Below are positions 44,158 through 54,089 of a DNA stretch of 64,000 bases, piece after piece. This DNA comes from DATADW01 sp963733905 (GTDB taxonomy: Bacteria; Actinomycetota; Acidimicrobiia; Spongiisociales; DATADW01). A program made the position numbers and the translations under genes. The number at the start of each line of letters is the position of its first letter. Positions within the stretch are counted from its first letter, which is position 1. The stretch is taken from NCBI GenBank assembly GCA_963733905.1, contig CAVTEU010000012.1:1-64000 (forward strand), read 5' to 3'. The notes below the pieces were generated by a model that did no database searches, had not been told where the DNA came from, and worked only from the letters and a program-made list of their open reading frames with translations.

Positions 44158-47100
44158 GTGCCTGCTCCGCTCGCTTCGCTGGTCGACCGGTGGCGGCCCC
44201 ACGATCTCCCCGGGGCAACCGGGCGGTTGGTGGTGCCGCCCAATGCCCGCGCCATCCTTCTCGGAGGTCTGGCGGCCAAGGCCACGGGAGCGGTGTTGGC
44301 CGTCGTTCCCAGCGAGCGCGATGCCGAGGAGCTTGCCGAGGACCTCGAGCTTTTCGTCGAGAAGGTGGCGCTGCTCCCGGCCTGGGAGACGCTGCCTTTC
44401 GAACACGTCTCTCCGAACGTCGGGACCATGGCGCGCCGAGCCCATGCCAGGCACCGGCTCCGCCAGAACGAGCCGGGGGCGGTGGTCGTGGCATCGGCCC
44501 GTTCGGTGTCACAGCGGGTCAGCCCATCGTCGGTCGAGCCGATCACCGCGGCGCCGGGCGAGGAAGTCGGTTTCTACCGGCTCATCAGCGACTTGGCCGC
44601 GGCGGGTTATCACCGGACCGACCGGGTCGAGGCGCGCGGCGAGGTGGCGGTGCGGGGTGGGATCATCGACGTGTTCCCCGCACAGGGCGAGGAACCGGTC
44701 CGGATCGAGTTGTGGGGAGACGAGGTGGACTCGATCCGAGTCTTCTCCATCTCCAGTCAGCGGTCGATCGAGCCTGCGCCCCGTTTGGTTGCCTACCCGG
44801 CCCGCGAGTTCCGCCCCGAGGGGGAGGTAGCGAGCGAGGCGCGCCGGTTGCTTTCCACCGAGCAGTGGGCCGCCGCCACCTGGGAGCGGCTGGCCGAAGG
44901 GCTCGTCTTTCCCGGGATGGAGTCGTGGCTCCCCTGGATGACACCGCCGGTCACCGTCCTCGATGAGCTACCCGCCGGTGCACGACTAGTCGTCTTTGAC
45001 CCGGTGAGAGCGGGTGACCGCAGCCGCGACCTGGTCAAGGAGGAGGCGGAACTGGCTGCTGCACTCGCCCCGACGTGGGGCCATGGCGCTCCCGAAGCGG
45101 GCGAGCATCCCGCCCTATATCTCGATCTCGGCCAGGCCCTCGAGGGCCGCGACCTGCTGACCGCGCCCGCCGCTGGCGGCCGGGCCTGCCGACGAACGCC
45201 TCGAGGTGCGGGGACTCGACGCCACTCCTGGCGACCCCGAGTCGGTGGCCCGTGGGCTCGACCGGTTGATGCGAGCCGGGACCACGGTGGTGGTGGCGAT
45301 GGACGGGGAAGCAGCCGCCGACCGTGTTGCCGGCGTCCTGGCCGACGAAGGCGTCGCCTTACCGCGCCGATCCTCGCTCGACGAGGTGGCGTCGGCGGTG
45401 CTCCCGGTCGGGATTCACCGCGGTTTCATCCTCCCCGGTCTCGGCGTCTCCGTTCTCGGCGAGCAGGAGATAGCCGGGAGGCGCCGCGCTCACCGCCGCG
45501 CTGCCCGCCGCGCACCGGCAACCGGGGCGGACTATCGCGACCTCACCCCGGGCGACTACGTGGTTCATCACCGGCACGGGATTGGCCGGTTCGAGGGGAT
45601 GGTGACCCGGAGCATCGCCGGCGTGGAGCGTGACTACCTGGTGGTGGCGTATGCCGCCGGTGACCGGCTCTATGTCCCCACCGACCAACTGGCCGCGGTC
45701 CGCAAGTACACCGGCGGCGAAGAGCCTCGCATTTCCCGCATGGGGGGCAAGGACTGGGCCGAGACGCGGGCCCGGGTACGGAGGGCGGTGGCCGCGGTTG
45801 CGGAGCAGGTCGTGGCGCTCCACCGCGCCAGGGCGGCCGCCGTCGGGCACGCCTATCCGGTTGACGCACCGTGGCAACGCGAGATGGAATCCGCCTTCCC
45901 GTACGAGGAGACGCCCGACCAGCTAACCGCCATTGTCGACGTCAAGGAGGACATGGAGCAGGACCGGCCCATGGACCGTCTGGTGTTTGGAGACGTCGGC
46001 TACGGCAAGACCGAGGTGGCGATCCGTGCCGCCTTCAAGGCGATCCTCGATGGCAGGCAAGTAGCGGTACTGGTGCCCACCACCCTCTTGGCCCAGCAGC
46101 ACCACCAGACCTTCTCGGAGCGTTTCGCCCCTTATCCGGTCAGGGTGGAGGTGCTCTCGCGGTTTCTCACCCAGCGTCAGCAGCGCGTCGTCGTCGACGG
46201 CATACGGCAAGGAGATGTCGACGTGGTGATCGGCACACACCGCTTGCTCAGCGACGACATCCATTGGAAGGACCTCGGCCTGCTCGTGGTCGACGAGGAG
46301 CAGCGCTTCGGGGTCAACGCCAAGGACGCCATCAAACAACTCCGGGTCGGAGTGGACGTCCTCACCCTTACCGCCACCCCCATCCCACGGACGCTGGAGA
46401 TGGCGCTGACCGGGATACGCGACGTGAGCCACATCCGGACCCCGCCCGAGGACAGGCACCCCATCCTCACCTACGTCGGGCCGTACGACGAGCAGGCCGT
46501 GGCGGCGGCGATCCGGCGTGAGGTGCTGCGCGAGGGCCAGGTCTTCTACGTGCACAACAGGGTCCGGTCGATCGAACGTGCCGTGGCTCGGCTCCGTGAG
46601 CTGGTCCCCGACGCCCGCTACGCGGTGGCGCACGGCCAGATGTCAGAGGGCCAATTGGAGCAGGTCATGCTCGACTTCTGGAACCGTGAGGCCGACGTGC
46701 TGGTGGCCACAACCATCATCGAGTCCGGGCTCGATCTGCCCCAGGTGAACACGCTGATGGTGGAGCGCGCCGACCTGTTGGGCCTTGCCCAGCTATATCA
46801 GTTGCGGGGACGGGTCGGCCGGTCCAGCCAGAGGGCCTACGCCTACCTCTTCCACCCGCCTGATCAATCGATCACCGAGGAAGCGCACCGCCGGCTCGAG
46901 GCGATCGGTGAGGCCACCGACCTCGGATCGGGGTTCCAGTTGGCTCTGCGCGACCTGGAGATCCGCGGGGCCGGCTCTGTCCTCGGCGAGATCCAATCGG
47001 GGCAGATCGCCGCGGTCGGCTTCGACCTGTACGCCGAGATGGTGGCAGATGCGATACGCCAGATGGAGGGGAGGGAGGAGGCGCCACCAGAGCCGTCAGA

Positions 47101-47536
47101 GGTTCGGATCGAGCTCCCCGTGGTTGCCCACCTGCCGCCCGAGTACGTGGGTGACGACGAGGCGCGGCTCGAGGCCTACCGCCGTCTGGCCGAGGCCGAC
47201 ACGGTGGCCGCGGTGGACGACGTCGCCGTCGAGTGGCAGGACAGATATGGGCCGCCCCCCGAGGCGGCGCTCCAGTTGCTCGACGTGGCGAAGCTCAGGG
47301 TCGAGGCGCTCCGCGTGGGGATCAGCGAGGTGGTCCAGTTGCGCCACGAGATCAGACTCGCCCCGGTAGACCTCACCACGTCGCAGGAGGTCCGGCTGCA
47401 ACGGCTGTCGCCCAGGGCGGTACTCCGGTCCACCGACAGTGCCATGTTCATACCGGCTCCGGTTCCGCTTGTCACCGGGTTGATCGCCTTTCTCGCCGCC
47501 ATGTGGCCCCCATCCCAACCCGCCGCGGGGGAGTGA
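44158..47536 (+). CDS. mfd: transcription-repair coupling factor Mfd, one frameshift
   Basis: The N-terminal UvrB-like part includes VLAVVPSERDAEELAEDLEL, LPFEHVSPNVGTMARR and YHRTDRVEARGEVAVRGGII. A frame change near 45180 lies in the linker after the second domain. The RNA polymerase-interaction part has LTPGDYVVHHRHGIGRFEGM, and the translocase has FGDVGYGKTEVAIRAAF, TTLLAQQHHQTF, VVDEEQRFGV, TATPIPRTLEMAL and YQLRGRVGRSSQRAYAYL. About 1,125 residues. It removes stalled RNA polymerase at lesions. The GTG start is chosen from the family N terminus; the stop overlaps the ATG of the MFS gene. Confidence 0.93.
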
Positions 47537-48687
47537 TGGCGAAACGGGCCCGGTTGGCGGTCGGTGCGGTCTTCCTGATCAACGGCCTGGGAATAGCCAC
47601 CTTCCTGCCTCGGCTCCCCGAGATCCAGCAACGCCTCGGACTGAGCGATGCAGGGCTGGGCGCTGCCCTCACGGGTGCCGGGTTGGGGGGCCTCATCGGC
47701 AGCCTGGTTGCCGGGCCAATCGTCTCCCGGCTGGGGAGTCGCCGGACGACCCTCGCCGCCGGGACGCTCCTTGGTCTGGCCCTCTTTCCGTTGGCGATCG
47801 CCCCGAGCGGCGCCCTCCTGGCCCTCGCCCTCGCCCTTGTCGGGTTTGCCGACGCCGTGACCGACATCGCGATGAACGCCCACGGGATGCGTGTCCAGAA
47901 GCTCTACCCCCGGCCGATCATCAACAGCTTCCACGCCGCATGGAGCGTCGGCGCCATGAGCGGCGCTCTACTCGGGAGCCTGGCGGTGGCTCTTGCCATC
48001 CCGCTACCGGCCCAGATGGCGGTGCTTGCCGCACTGGTGGTGGTGGCGCTCTGGATATCGGTGGCGTCGTTTCTCGCCGACGATCCGGCGGGTGTCGTCG
48101 TCCCCGGTGCCCGTCCCCGCTTGCGCGGGCTGGGAACACTGGCGGTGGTGGCACTGGGCACCGGGATAATCGAGGGGGCCCCCGCCGATTGGGGAGCGGT
48201 GTATCTGGAGGGGACTGTCGGAGCCCGTGCCGCTGTCGCTGGGCTTGGTTACACCGTCTTCGCCGGCACGATGTTGGTCGGACGGATGGTGGCCGATCGC
48301 GTCGTCCACCGCTTTGGTCGGGTTGCCGTCGTCCGCGTAGGGAGCCTGCTCGGTGTCGCCGGATTTCTGACCGCTCTCGCTTTACCCACCGTTTGGGGGG
48401 TCATGGTCGGCTTCGCCGTGGCCGGCATCGGGCTCGCCGCCCTGTTCCCGGCCATGTTCGCCGCCGGGAGTGAAGTGCCCGGACTGGGGGAGGGCGTTGG
48501 CATCGCCGGCACGTCCCTCCTCGCCCGGATCGGGTTCATGGTCGGTCCTCTGACGATTGGGGCGCTCGCCGAGGCAACGGGCAGTCTTCGCTGGGGTTTG
48601 CTGGTAGCCCCCGTCGCCGGGTTGGCGGTCGCCGTCGCCGCCAGGGCAGTCGGTGAGCGCCACACACTCGAGCCGTTGGAAACGTGA
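47536..48687 (+). CDS. MFS transporter
   Basis: An intact 383-residue major facilitator with twelve helices. GIATFLPRLPEIQQRLGLSD and the following helix carry the sugar-MFS/fucose-permease-like signature, and GPIVSRLGSRRTT gives the loop 2-3 motif. VGFADAVTDIAMNAHGMRVQ is a strong marker of the YbjJ/fucP-like subgroup. It is coupled to mfd by an overlapping TGATG. The substrate is unknown; this MFS-after-mfd order occurs in several actinobacteria. Confidence 0.87.
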   Translation: MAKRARLAVGAVFLINGLGIATFLPRLPEIQQRLGLSDAGLGAALTGAGLGGLIGSLVAGPIVSRLGSRRTTLAAGTLLGLALFPLAIAPSGALLALALALVGFADAVTDIAMNAHGMRVQKLYPRPIINSFHAAWSVGAMSGALLGSLAVALAIPLPAQMAVLAALVVVALWISVASFLADDPAGVVVPGARPRLRGLGTLAVVALGTGIIEGAPADWGAVYLEGTVGARAAVAGLGYTVFAGTMLVGRMVADRVVHRFGRVAVVRVGSLLGVAGFLTALALPTVWGVMVGFAVAGIGLAALFPAMFAAGSEVPGLGEGVGIAGTSLLARIGFMVGPLTIGALAEATGSLRWGLLVAPVAGLAVAVAARAVGERHTLEPLET

Positions 48688-48744
48688 TTCGCGGATTCCC
48701 CTACAATGTTGCGGGTTTCCCCCTTGGCGTGAGGTGACCGTCCT

Positions 48745-49759
48745 GTGTTCAAGTTGATATCGGTACTTTCGACCGCGGCCGTCCTGTTGGTCGCCTGCAA
48801 CGGATCGACCGGTGAGGCTGCAGTGGTCAATGGTGAGCCGATCACCGTGGACGAAGTCGAGGCGATGCGGGTAAACGAGGGTGAGGAGGTCCCGCCCGAA
48901 GCGTTCGCCGCCGACCTCACCACCGCCATCGTCGAGGTAATCGCCCTCCAGGCAGCCGAAGAGGAGTTCGACGTAATCCCGGACGACGCCGCCGCCGAGA
49001 CCAAGCTCGATGAGATCGAGGGGGAGATCGAGGCCAGCGGTCAGACGCTCGAAGAGGTACTCACCGCCCAGAGCATCCCCGAGGAGCGCGCCATCGAGAT
49101 CGCCCGCCTTCAGGTGCTGCGCGACCAGGTGCTCGAGCAACTCCAAGAAGGTGAGGAAGTTGCCGAGGCCGACATCGTCGCCGCCTACCGGTTGCGCGAA
49201 CTCGGCGCCATCGAGGTCTGCGCCCACCATCTCCTGGTCGCGAGCGAGGAAGAGGCCAATGAGGCCATCCAGCGCATCGAGGACGGAGAGGACTTCGAGG
49301 AAGTGGCTGCCGACGTATCCACCGACCCAGGTGCCGCCGAGAACTCGGGCGACCTCGGGTGTCAGCCGGCGAGCAGCTACGTCCTCCCCTTTGCCGAGGC
49401 GGCCGCAATCGCCGAGATCGGTGAGTTGACGGAACCGGTCCAGACCGACTTCGGCTACCACGTCATACGGGTGGATGAGCGCAACGAGCTCTCCGAGGTT
49501 CCGCCTCTGGAGGATGTGCGTGCTGACATCGAAACCCAGATCCGCACCGAGCGGGGTGGCACGCTGTTTGAAGAGTGGCTGCAGCGTGTGGTCCAGGCGG
49601 CCGAGGTCGAGGTCGACGAGGAGTTCGGAACCTGGTCGGCCGATCCAGCCCCACAGGTGACCCCGCCGGCCGGTGAGGAAGGCGAGACGCCCGCTCACCA
49701 GCTCGACGGTGGGCGAGCCGACCGGCACCACGGTCGCTCCGACAACCACCACCCCGTGA
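48745..49759 (+). CDS. PpiC/SurA-like lipoprotein foldase, frameshift near the C terminus
   Basis: A GTG start opens a lipoprotein signal with the lipobox LLVACNGS. A SurA-type N-terminal helical part (EAMRVNEGEEVPPEAFAADL) is followed by a parvulin domain: CAHHLLVASEEEANEAIQRI, FEEVAADVSTDPGAAENSGD, LGCQPASSYV and FGYHVIRVDE. In the sequence as given, the frame continues into mazG. The natural end is in the frame one base away: SSTVGEPTGTTVAPTTTTP, with a TGA overlapping the mazG GTG (GTGA). The frame change lies near 49685. A TACAAT hexamer at 48702-48707 is a possible -10 element. Confidence 0.85.
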
Positions 49760-51204
49760 TCACGGTCGTCGGGCTCGGGCCCGGCGATCTCGAACGCGTC
49801 GGGTCGGCCTCGCTCGCCCGACTCACGGACCCGGCCAACCGGGTGATCGTGCGCACTCTCCGCCACCCCGCTGCCGCCACGCTGGCGCAGCAGAGGCCGG
49901 TGGAGAGCTGTGACGACCTCTACGAGGAGGCGGAGAGCTCCGACGATCTCTACGCCGCCGTTGCCGAGCGGTTGCTCGAGGCGGGTGAACGCGGCAACGT
50001 GATCTATGCCGTGCCCGGCAGCCCCTTGGTGGGGGAATTCGCCGTCGCAACCGTCAGACGACTGGCGAACGAACGCGGGATCGGGCTCGAGGTGGTCCCC
50101 GCCGAGTCGTTCATTGACGCCGTCTTGGCGACGGTGGGCTACGACCCGCTCGACCGCGGGTTGATCGTGCTCAACGGCCAAAGCCTGCCCGATCCTCTCG
50201 TGCTCGACCACCCCACCATCATCGGGCATCTCCCCGATCGAATGCTGTTGTCAGAGGTGATCTCGCGCATCGACAGGGTGCTCCCCGAGGACACCGAGGC
50301 AACAGTGCTCATCGATCTCGGGACCCCGGCCGCCCAGGCGGTGACCACCACGGTCGCCACGATCGACCCCGGGTACGCCGGGCTTCGGACCTCACTGTTT
50401 CTCGACCCGGCGCCATCGGGTCTGGTCGGGGCAGTGACCGTGATGCGCCGTCTGCGGCGCGAGTGCCCATGGGACAGGCGGCAAACACACCGATCTCTGC
50501 TCACCCATCTTCTCGAGGAGTCCTCGGAGTTGGTTGATGCCGTCTCCGCCCTGCCCGTCGAGGCTCCAGGTGGCGAGTCGGACTGGGTCGCCTACTCCGC
50601 TGTCGAGGACGAGTTGGGTGATGTCTTGCTCCAGGTGCTGTTCCATACGGTGATGGCGGAGGAAGCTGGCGCGTTCACTATCGACGACGTCGCCGAGGGT
50701 CTGCGCCGCAAGCTGGTCCGCCGCCACCCCCACGTCTTCGGCGATGTCGAGGCGAGCACGCCCAGTGAGGTGCTGCGCAACTGGGAAGCGATCAAGTCCG
50801 ACGAGAAGACGGGCACTCATTCCCTGATGGACGGGGTACCCGTTTCGATGGGTGGTCTGACCCGTGCCGCCAAGCTGCAGAAGAGGGCCGCCTCAGCGGG
50901 GTTCGATTGGGAAGGACCTGACGGGGTCATCCCCAAGCTGACTGAGGAGTTGGCCGAGTTATCCGAGGTAATCGACCAGCCCGAGGAGGCCGAGCGGGAG
51001 ATCGGCGACCTCCTCTTCACCCTGGTCAACTTGGCTCGACACCTCGGTCTCGATAGCGAGTTGGCGCTGCGCGGCGCAGTCTCCAGGTTCGAGGCGCGTT
51101 TCCGCCGGATGGAGGAGCTCGGGGGGAACCTGTCGGGCCGCTCGCTCGAACAACTCGACGAGTTGTGGGAGCAGGCCAAGGTCGAGGAACTCAGGGAACG
51201 CTGA
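49756..51204 (+). CDS. mazG: MazG nucleotide pyrophosphohydrolase with N-terminal tetrapyrrole-methylase-like domain
   Basis: A protein of 482 residues. The N-terminal half is a YabN-type SAM methylase-like domain (ITVVGLGPGDLERVG, VIYAVPGSPLVGEFAVATVR). The C-terminal half has two MazG modules: LLEESSELVDAVSALP followed by EDELGDVLLQVLFHTVMAEE gives the EExxE and ExxD metal sites, and LTEELAELSEVIDQPEEAER with EIGDLLFTLVNLARHL gives a second. It degrades non-canonical NTPs. The start is a GTG overlapping the true stop of ppiC. Confidence 0.9.
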   Translation: MITVVGLGPGDLERVGSASLARLTDPANRVIVRTLRHPAAATLAQQRPVESCDDLYEEAESSDDLYAAVAERLLEAGERGNVIYAVPGSPLVGEFAVATVRRLANERGIGLEVVPAESFIDAVLATVGYDPLDRGLIVLNGQSLPDPLVLDHPTIIGHLPDRMLLSEVISRIDRVLPEDTEATVLIDLGTPAAQAVTTTVATIDPGYAGLRTSLFLDPAPSGLVGAVTVMRRLRRECPWDRRQTHRSLLTHLLEESSELVDAVSALPVEAPGGESDWVAYSAVEDELGDVLLQVLFHTVMAEEAGAFTIDDVAEGLRRKLVRRHPHVFGDVEASTPSEVLRNWEAIKSDEKTGTHSLMDGVPVSMGGLTRAAKLQKRAASAGFDWEGPDGVIPKLTEELAELSEVIDQPEEAEREIGDLLFTLVNLARHLGLDSELALRGAVSRFEARFRRMEELGGNLSGRSLEQLDELWEQAKVEELRER

Positions 51205-51553
51205 TGAGCTTGACCCTGCCGCCCCGCTGTGCGACCCAGGCCGCCGGGTCACCGAGTTGTGTCCCTGGCTCGGGCAGGGCGGTGGACCGCACCACCTGGG
51301 GGAGCCGTGTCTCCACGAGCTGTTCGCGGTCCAAGGTGGCGAGCACCCGCCCACCCTCGACCAGCTTTACCGTCTCGGTTGGCGCCGTTCCGAGTGTGGC
51401 CGCCTCTGCGGTGTCGCCGATCCCTTGCAACAGCAGGTCCACCTCGGCCCGGTCGATCGCCGGTGCGGAGAAGACGACCAGGGTCGCTCCATCGGGCAGC
51501 GCCGGTGCCGTGAAAGGCGGCGCACCGGCCACGACGAGTACGCCGGGGATCAC
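51191..51553 (-). CDS. short IspD-like protein without the nucleotide-binding N terminus
   Basis: An intact 120-residue minus-strand protein that starts at a GTG before IPGVLVVAGAPPFTAPALPD. ETVKLVEGGRVLATLDREQL, then VETRLPQVVRSTALPEPG, follow the pattern of the C-terminal half of IspD-type cytidylyltransferases (TVKxVxGxxVxxTxDRxxL...TPQxFRxxAL). The Gly-rich CTP loop and the catalytic Lys/Arg of the N-terminal half are missing. It lies between mazG (14-base convergent overlap) and ispD (divergent, starts 9 bases apart). It may be a degenerate paralogue; the similarity is modest. Confidence 0.55.
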   Translation of the reverse strand: MIPGVLVVAGAPPFTAPALPDGATLVVFSAPAIDRAEVDLLLQGIGDTAEAATLGTAPTETVKLVEGGRVLATLDREQLVETRLPQVVRSTALPEPGTQLGDPAAWVAQRGGRVKLISVP

Positions 51554-51561
51554 CCGCGGGA

Positions 51562-52441
51562 TTGTGCCGCCCGATTCCTCTGCCTGCCAACGAGACCGAC
51601 CCCTTGGGTAACACCTGCGCCGTTGTCCTCGCCGCCGGAGGTGGCAATCGGGTGGCGGCGGCCGAAAACAAGGTCTACCTCGAGCTGGCAGGGCGTCCCC
51701 TTCTCTTCTGGTCGATTGCGGCCGTTGCTGATCAGTCCGATCACGTGATGGTCGTTGTCCGCCCTGGAGAGGAGGCGAAGGCGATCGATGCGGCAGGGGC
51801 GGTCCCGGTGGAGATCGTCCAGGGTGGCGAAACCCGATTCCGCAGCGAGCTCGCCGCTTTGGAAGCGCTGGCGGACCGAATCGACGACGGTCGGATCGAC
51901 TTGGTGTTGTTGCACGACGGCGCCCGTCCCCTTGTTGTCCGAAGACCTCGTCGCCCGGGTGATCGCCGAGGCGCGGCGGAGCGGTGGTGCGGTCCCGGCG
52001 ACCGCCGCTCCTCCACTTCTGGCCAGGCGAGGCGGCGACCTTGTTCCCGTCGAAGGAGAGGTGGTGACCGTCCAGACCCCACAGGGGTTCTCGGCCCGCC
52101 CCCTGCTCGAGGCTTTCCGAGCCGCGGCTGCCGCCGGGGTCGAGGCGACCGACACCGCCGCCACCATGGAGAAGTTCTCCGATCTGGTGGTGAGAACCGT
52201 GCCCGGCGATCCCGACAACATCAAGGTCACATGGCCCGAGGACCTGGTGCGCGCCGCCGACCTGCTTGCCCTTCGAAGGAAGCTGAACAACACCTCGGCG
52301 GCCCTTCCCCAATGGGACGGCCGAGGGCTGTCGAGCAGGGCCGATCATCGTCGGGGCTCAGAAGTCCCCGTGGTAGTTTCTGGCACCGATCTACCAGGAG
52401 TTTCTCGTCGAATCCGCCATCGCTTCGGTCAACGCCCGTGA
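51562..52441 (+). CDS. ispD: 2-C-methyl-D-erythritol 4-phosphate cytidylyltransferase, one frameshift
   Basis: The CTP-binding loop CAVVLAAGGGNRVAAAENKV followed by YLELAGRPLLFWSIAAVAD and DLVLLHDGARPLV are typical IspD. One extra base near 51945 changes the frame; the continuation includes DLVARVIAEARRSGGAVPAT, VVTVQTPQGFSARPLLEAFR and TATMEK-like DTAATMEKFSDLVV, ending with IKVTWPEDLVRAADLLALR. It makes CDP-ME in the MEP isoprenoid pathway. The TTG start is a guess, since no ATG or GTG is well placed; a later TTG (51604) would also fit. The last residues, beyond the family end, overlap eno by 35 bases and may not be real. Confidence 0.85.
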
Positions 52442-53684
52442 GATCCTCGACTCGAGGGGCAACCCTACAGTCGAGGTCGAGGTGTTGCTCGCGGGCGGCG
52501 GTTTCGGCCGTGCCGCAGTTCCGTCGGGCGCCTCCACTGGGACTCGAGAGGCGATCGAGCTGCGTGATGACGAGGCGCGGTTCGGGGGCAAGGGTGTGCA
52601 GCGCGCCCTCGGGCATATCCGCGACACGATCACCCCGGCACTGCTCGGTTTGGATGCCATCCGCCAGGAGGACGTCGACCAGAGGATGCTCGACCTCGAC
52701 GGGACGCCGAACAAACAGGCTCTCGGTGCCAATGCCATCCTCGGGGTCTCGTTGGCGGTCGCCCGCGCCGCCGCCTCCTCCGTCGGTCTTCCCCTCTACC
52801 GGTACCTCGGTGGGCCGGCGGCCCGCGTCCTCCCCGTTCCCTGCTTCAACGTGATCAACGGCGGTGCTCACGCCGCCAACTCGATCGACATCCAGGAGTT
52901 CATGGTGGTGCCGGGTGGCGCACCCTCGTATCGCGAGGCGCTGCGCGCCGGCACCGAGATCTATCACGCTCTGGCCAAGATCCTCGCCGGCAAGGGCCTC
53001 CCCACCAACGTCGGCGACGAGGGAGGTTTCGCCCCCGATCTCTCGGACAGCCGGGAGGCGCTCCTGGTCATGGTCGAGGCGGTCGAGGCTGCCGGGTACC
53101 AGGTCGGGGAGGAGGTGGGACTCGCCATCGACGCCGCCGCCTCCGAGTTCGAGACCGACGGCAAGTACCACCTCGAGGGGGAGGAACTCGACAGCGCCGG
53201 GCTGGTGGCTGTCTGGGAGGGCATCACCGCCGACCTGCCCGTGGTCTCACTCGAGGACGGGCTCGCCGAGGGTGATTGGGAGGGTTGGCGGCTGCTCACC
53301 GAACGAATTGGCGGCGAGGTCCAACTCGTCGGTGACGACCTCTTCGTGACCAACGAGGAAATAGTCCGCCGCGGCATCCAGGAGGGAGTGGCCAACGCGG
53401 TCCTGGTCAAGGTCAACCAGATCGGGACGCTCAGCGAGACCCTCCACACCATGGCGATGGCGGAACGAGCCTCATACCGATGCATGGTGAGCCACCGATC
53501 GGGGGAGACCGAGGACTCGTTCATCGCTCACTTGGCGGTGGCGACCAACGCCGGTCAGATCAAGTCGGGTGCACCGGCGCGCGGGGAGCGGACCGCCAAG
53601 TACAACCAGCTTCTCCGGATCGAGGAGTCACTCGGTCCCGCTGCTCGCTACGCCGGGTGGGGGGCATTTCGGAGGCGACCATGA
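52407..53684 (+). CDS. eno: enolase, non-standard start codon
   Basis: An uninterrupted enolase of 425 residues when read from a GTC codon at 52407. SAIASVNAREILDSRGNPTV is the N terminus of the family, and AGGGFGRAAVPSGASTGTRE holds the loop with the mobile Ser. NVGDEGGFAPDL, LEDGLAEGDW, VGDDLFVTN, the Lys in VLVKVNQIG and MVSHRSGETEDSFIAHLAV make up the metal and catalytic sites. AGGAG (52396-52400) lies 6 bases before GTC; no ATG, GTG or TTG is available between the upstream stop and the conserved N terminus until inside the domain. It converts 2-phosphoglycerate to PEP. Confidence 0.94.
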   Translation, partial: VESAIASVNAREILDSRGNPTVEVEVLLAGGGFGRAAVPSGASTGTREAIELRDDEARFGGKGVQRALGHIRDTITPALLGLDAIRQEDVDQRMLDLDGTPNKQALGANAILGVSLAVARAAASSVGLPLYRYLGGPAARVLPVPCFNVINGGAHAANSIDIQEFMVVPGGAPSYREALRAGTEIYHALAKILAGKGLPTNVGDEGGFAPDLSDSREALLVMVEAVEAAGYQVGEEVGLAIDAAASEFETDGKYHLEGEELDSAGLVAVWEGITADLPVVSLEDGLAEGDWEGWRLLTERIGGEVQLVGDDLFVTNEEIVRRGIQEGVANAVLVKVNQIGTLSETLHTMAMAERASYRCMVSHRSGETEDSFIAHLAVATNAGQIKSGAPARGERTAKYNQLLRIEESLGPAARYAGWGAFRRRP

Positions 53685-54089
53685 GGCTGGCCACTCGGCT
53701 CGCCGTGGTGGTGTCGGTCCTGCTCGTGGTGGGTTTGGCCGTGGTCCTCACCAACGTGGTGCCGGTGCGGCAGATCGTGGCGCAATACGAGCAGGTGGAG
53801 ACGGCCGAGGAGCAACTCGCCGCCCTACGCCGTGAGAACCGGATTCTCGAAGCGAAGGCAGAGGCGTTGCAGACCCCGACCGAGGTGGAGCGAATCGCCC
53901 GGGAGACCCTCGGCTATGTCGACCCAGGTGAGGTTGCCTACCGGGTGGTGGATCCTGAAGGTGACGAAGCCGACACCGGTACTGGCAAGAAGGAAGGCCC
54001 AGCCGGAGCAAGTCGCCGACCGGGCCTGGTACGAGGATGTGTGGGACTTCGTAACCGGCGCCGACCTGGCTTCCAGCGCCGGGTCGTGA
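53681..54089 (+). CDS. FtsB/DivIC-like septum protein, one frameshift
   Basis: A single N-terminal helix (LAVVVSVLLVVGLAVVLTNV) followed by a coiled coil (QYEQVETAEEQLAALRRENR) and VERIARETLGYVDPGEVAYR, the DivIC/FtsB signature. After a frame change near 53990 it ends QPEQVADRAWYEDVWDFVTG. About 136 residues. The ATG overlaps the eno stop codon. Position after eno is the classical place of ftsB in actinobacteria. It takes part in the divisome with FtsL and FtsQ. Confidence 0.86.
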
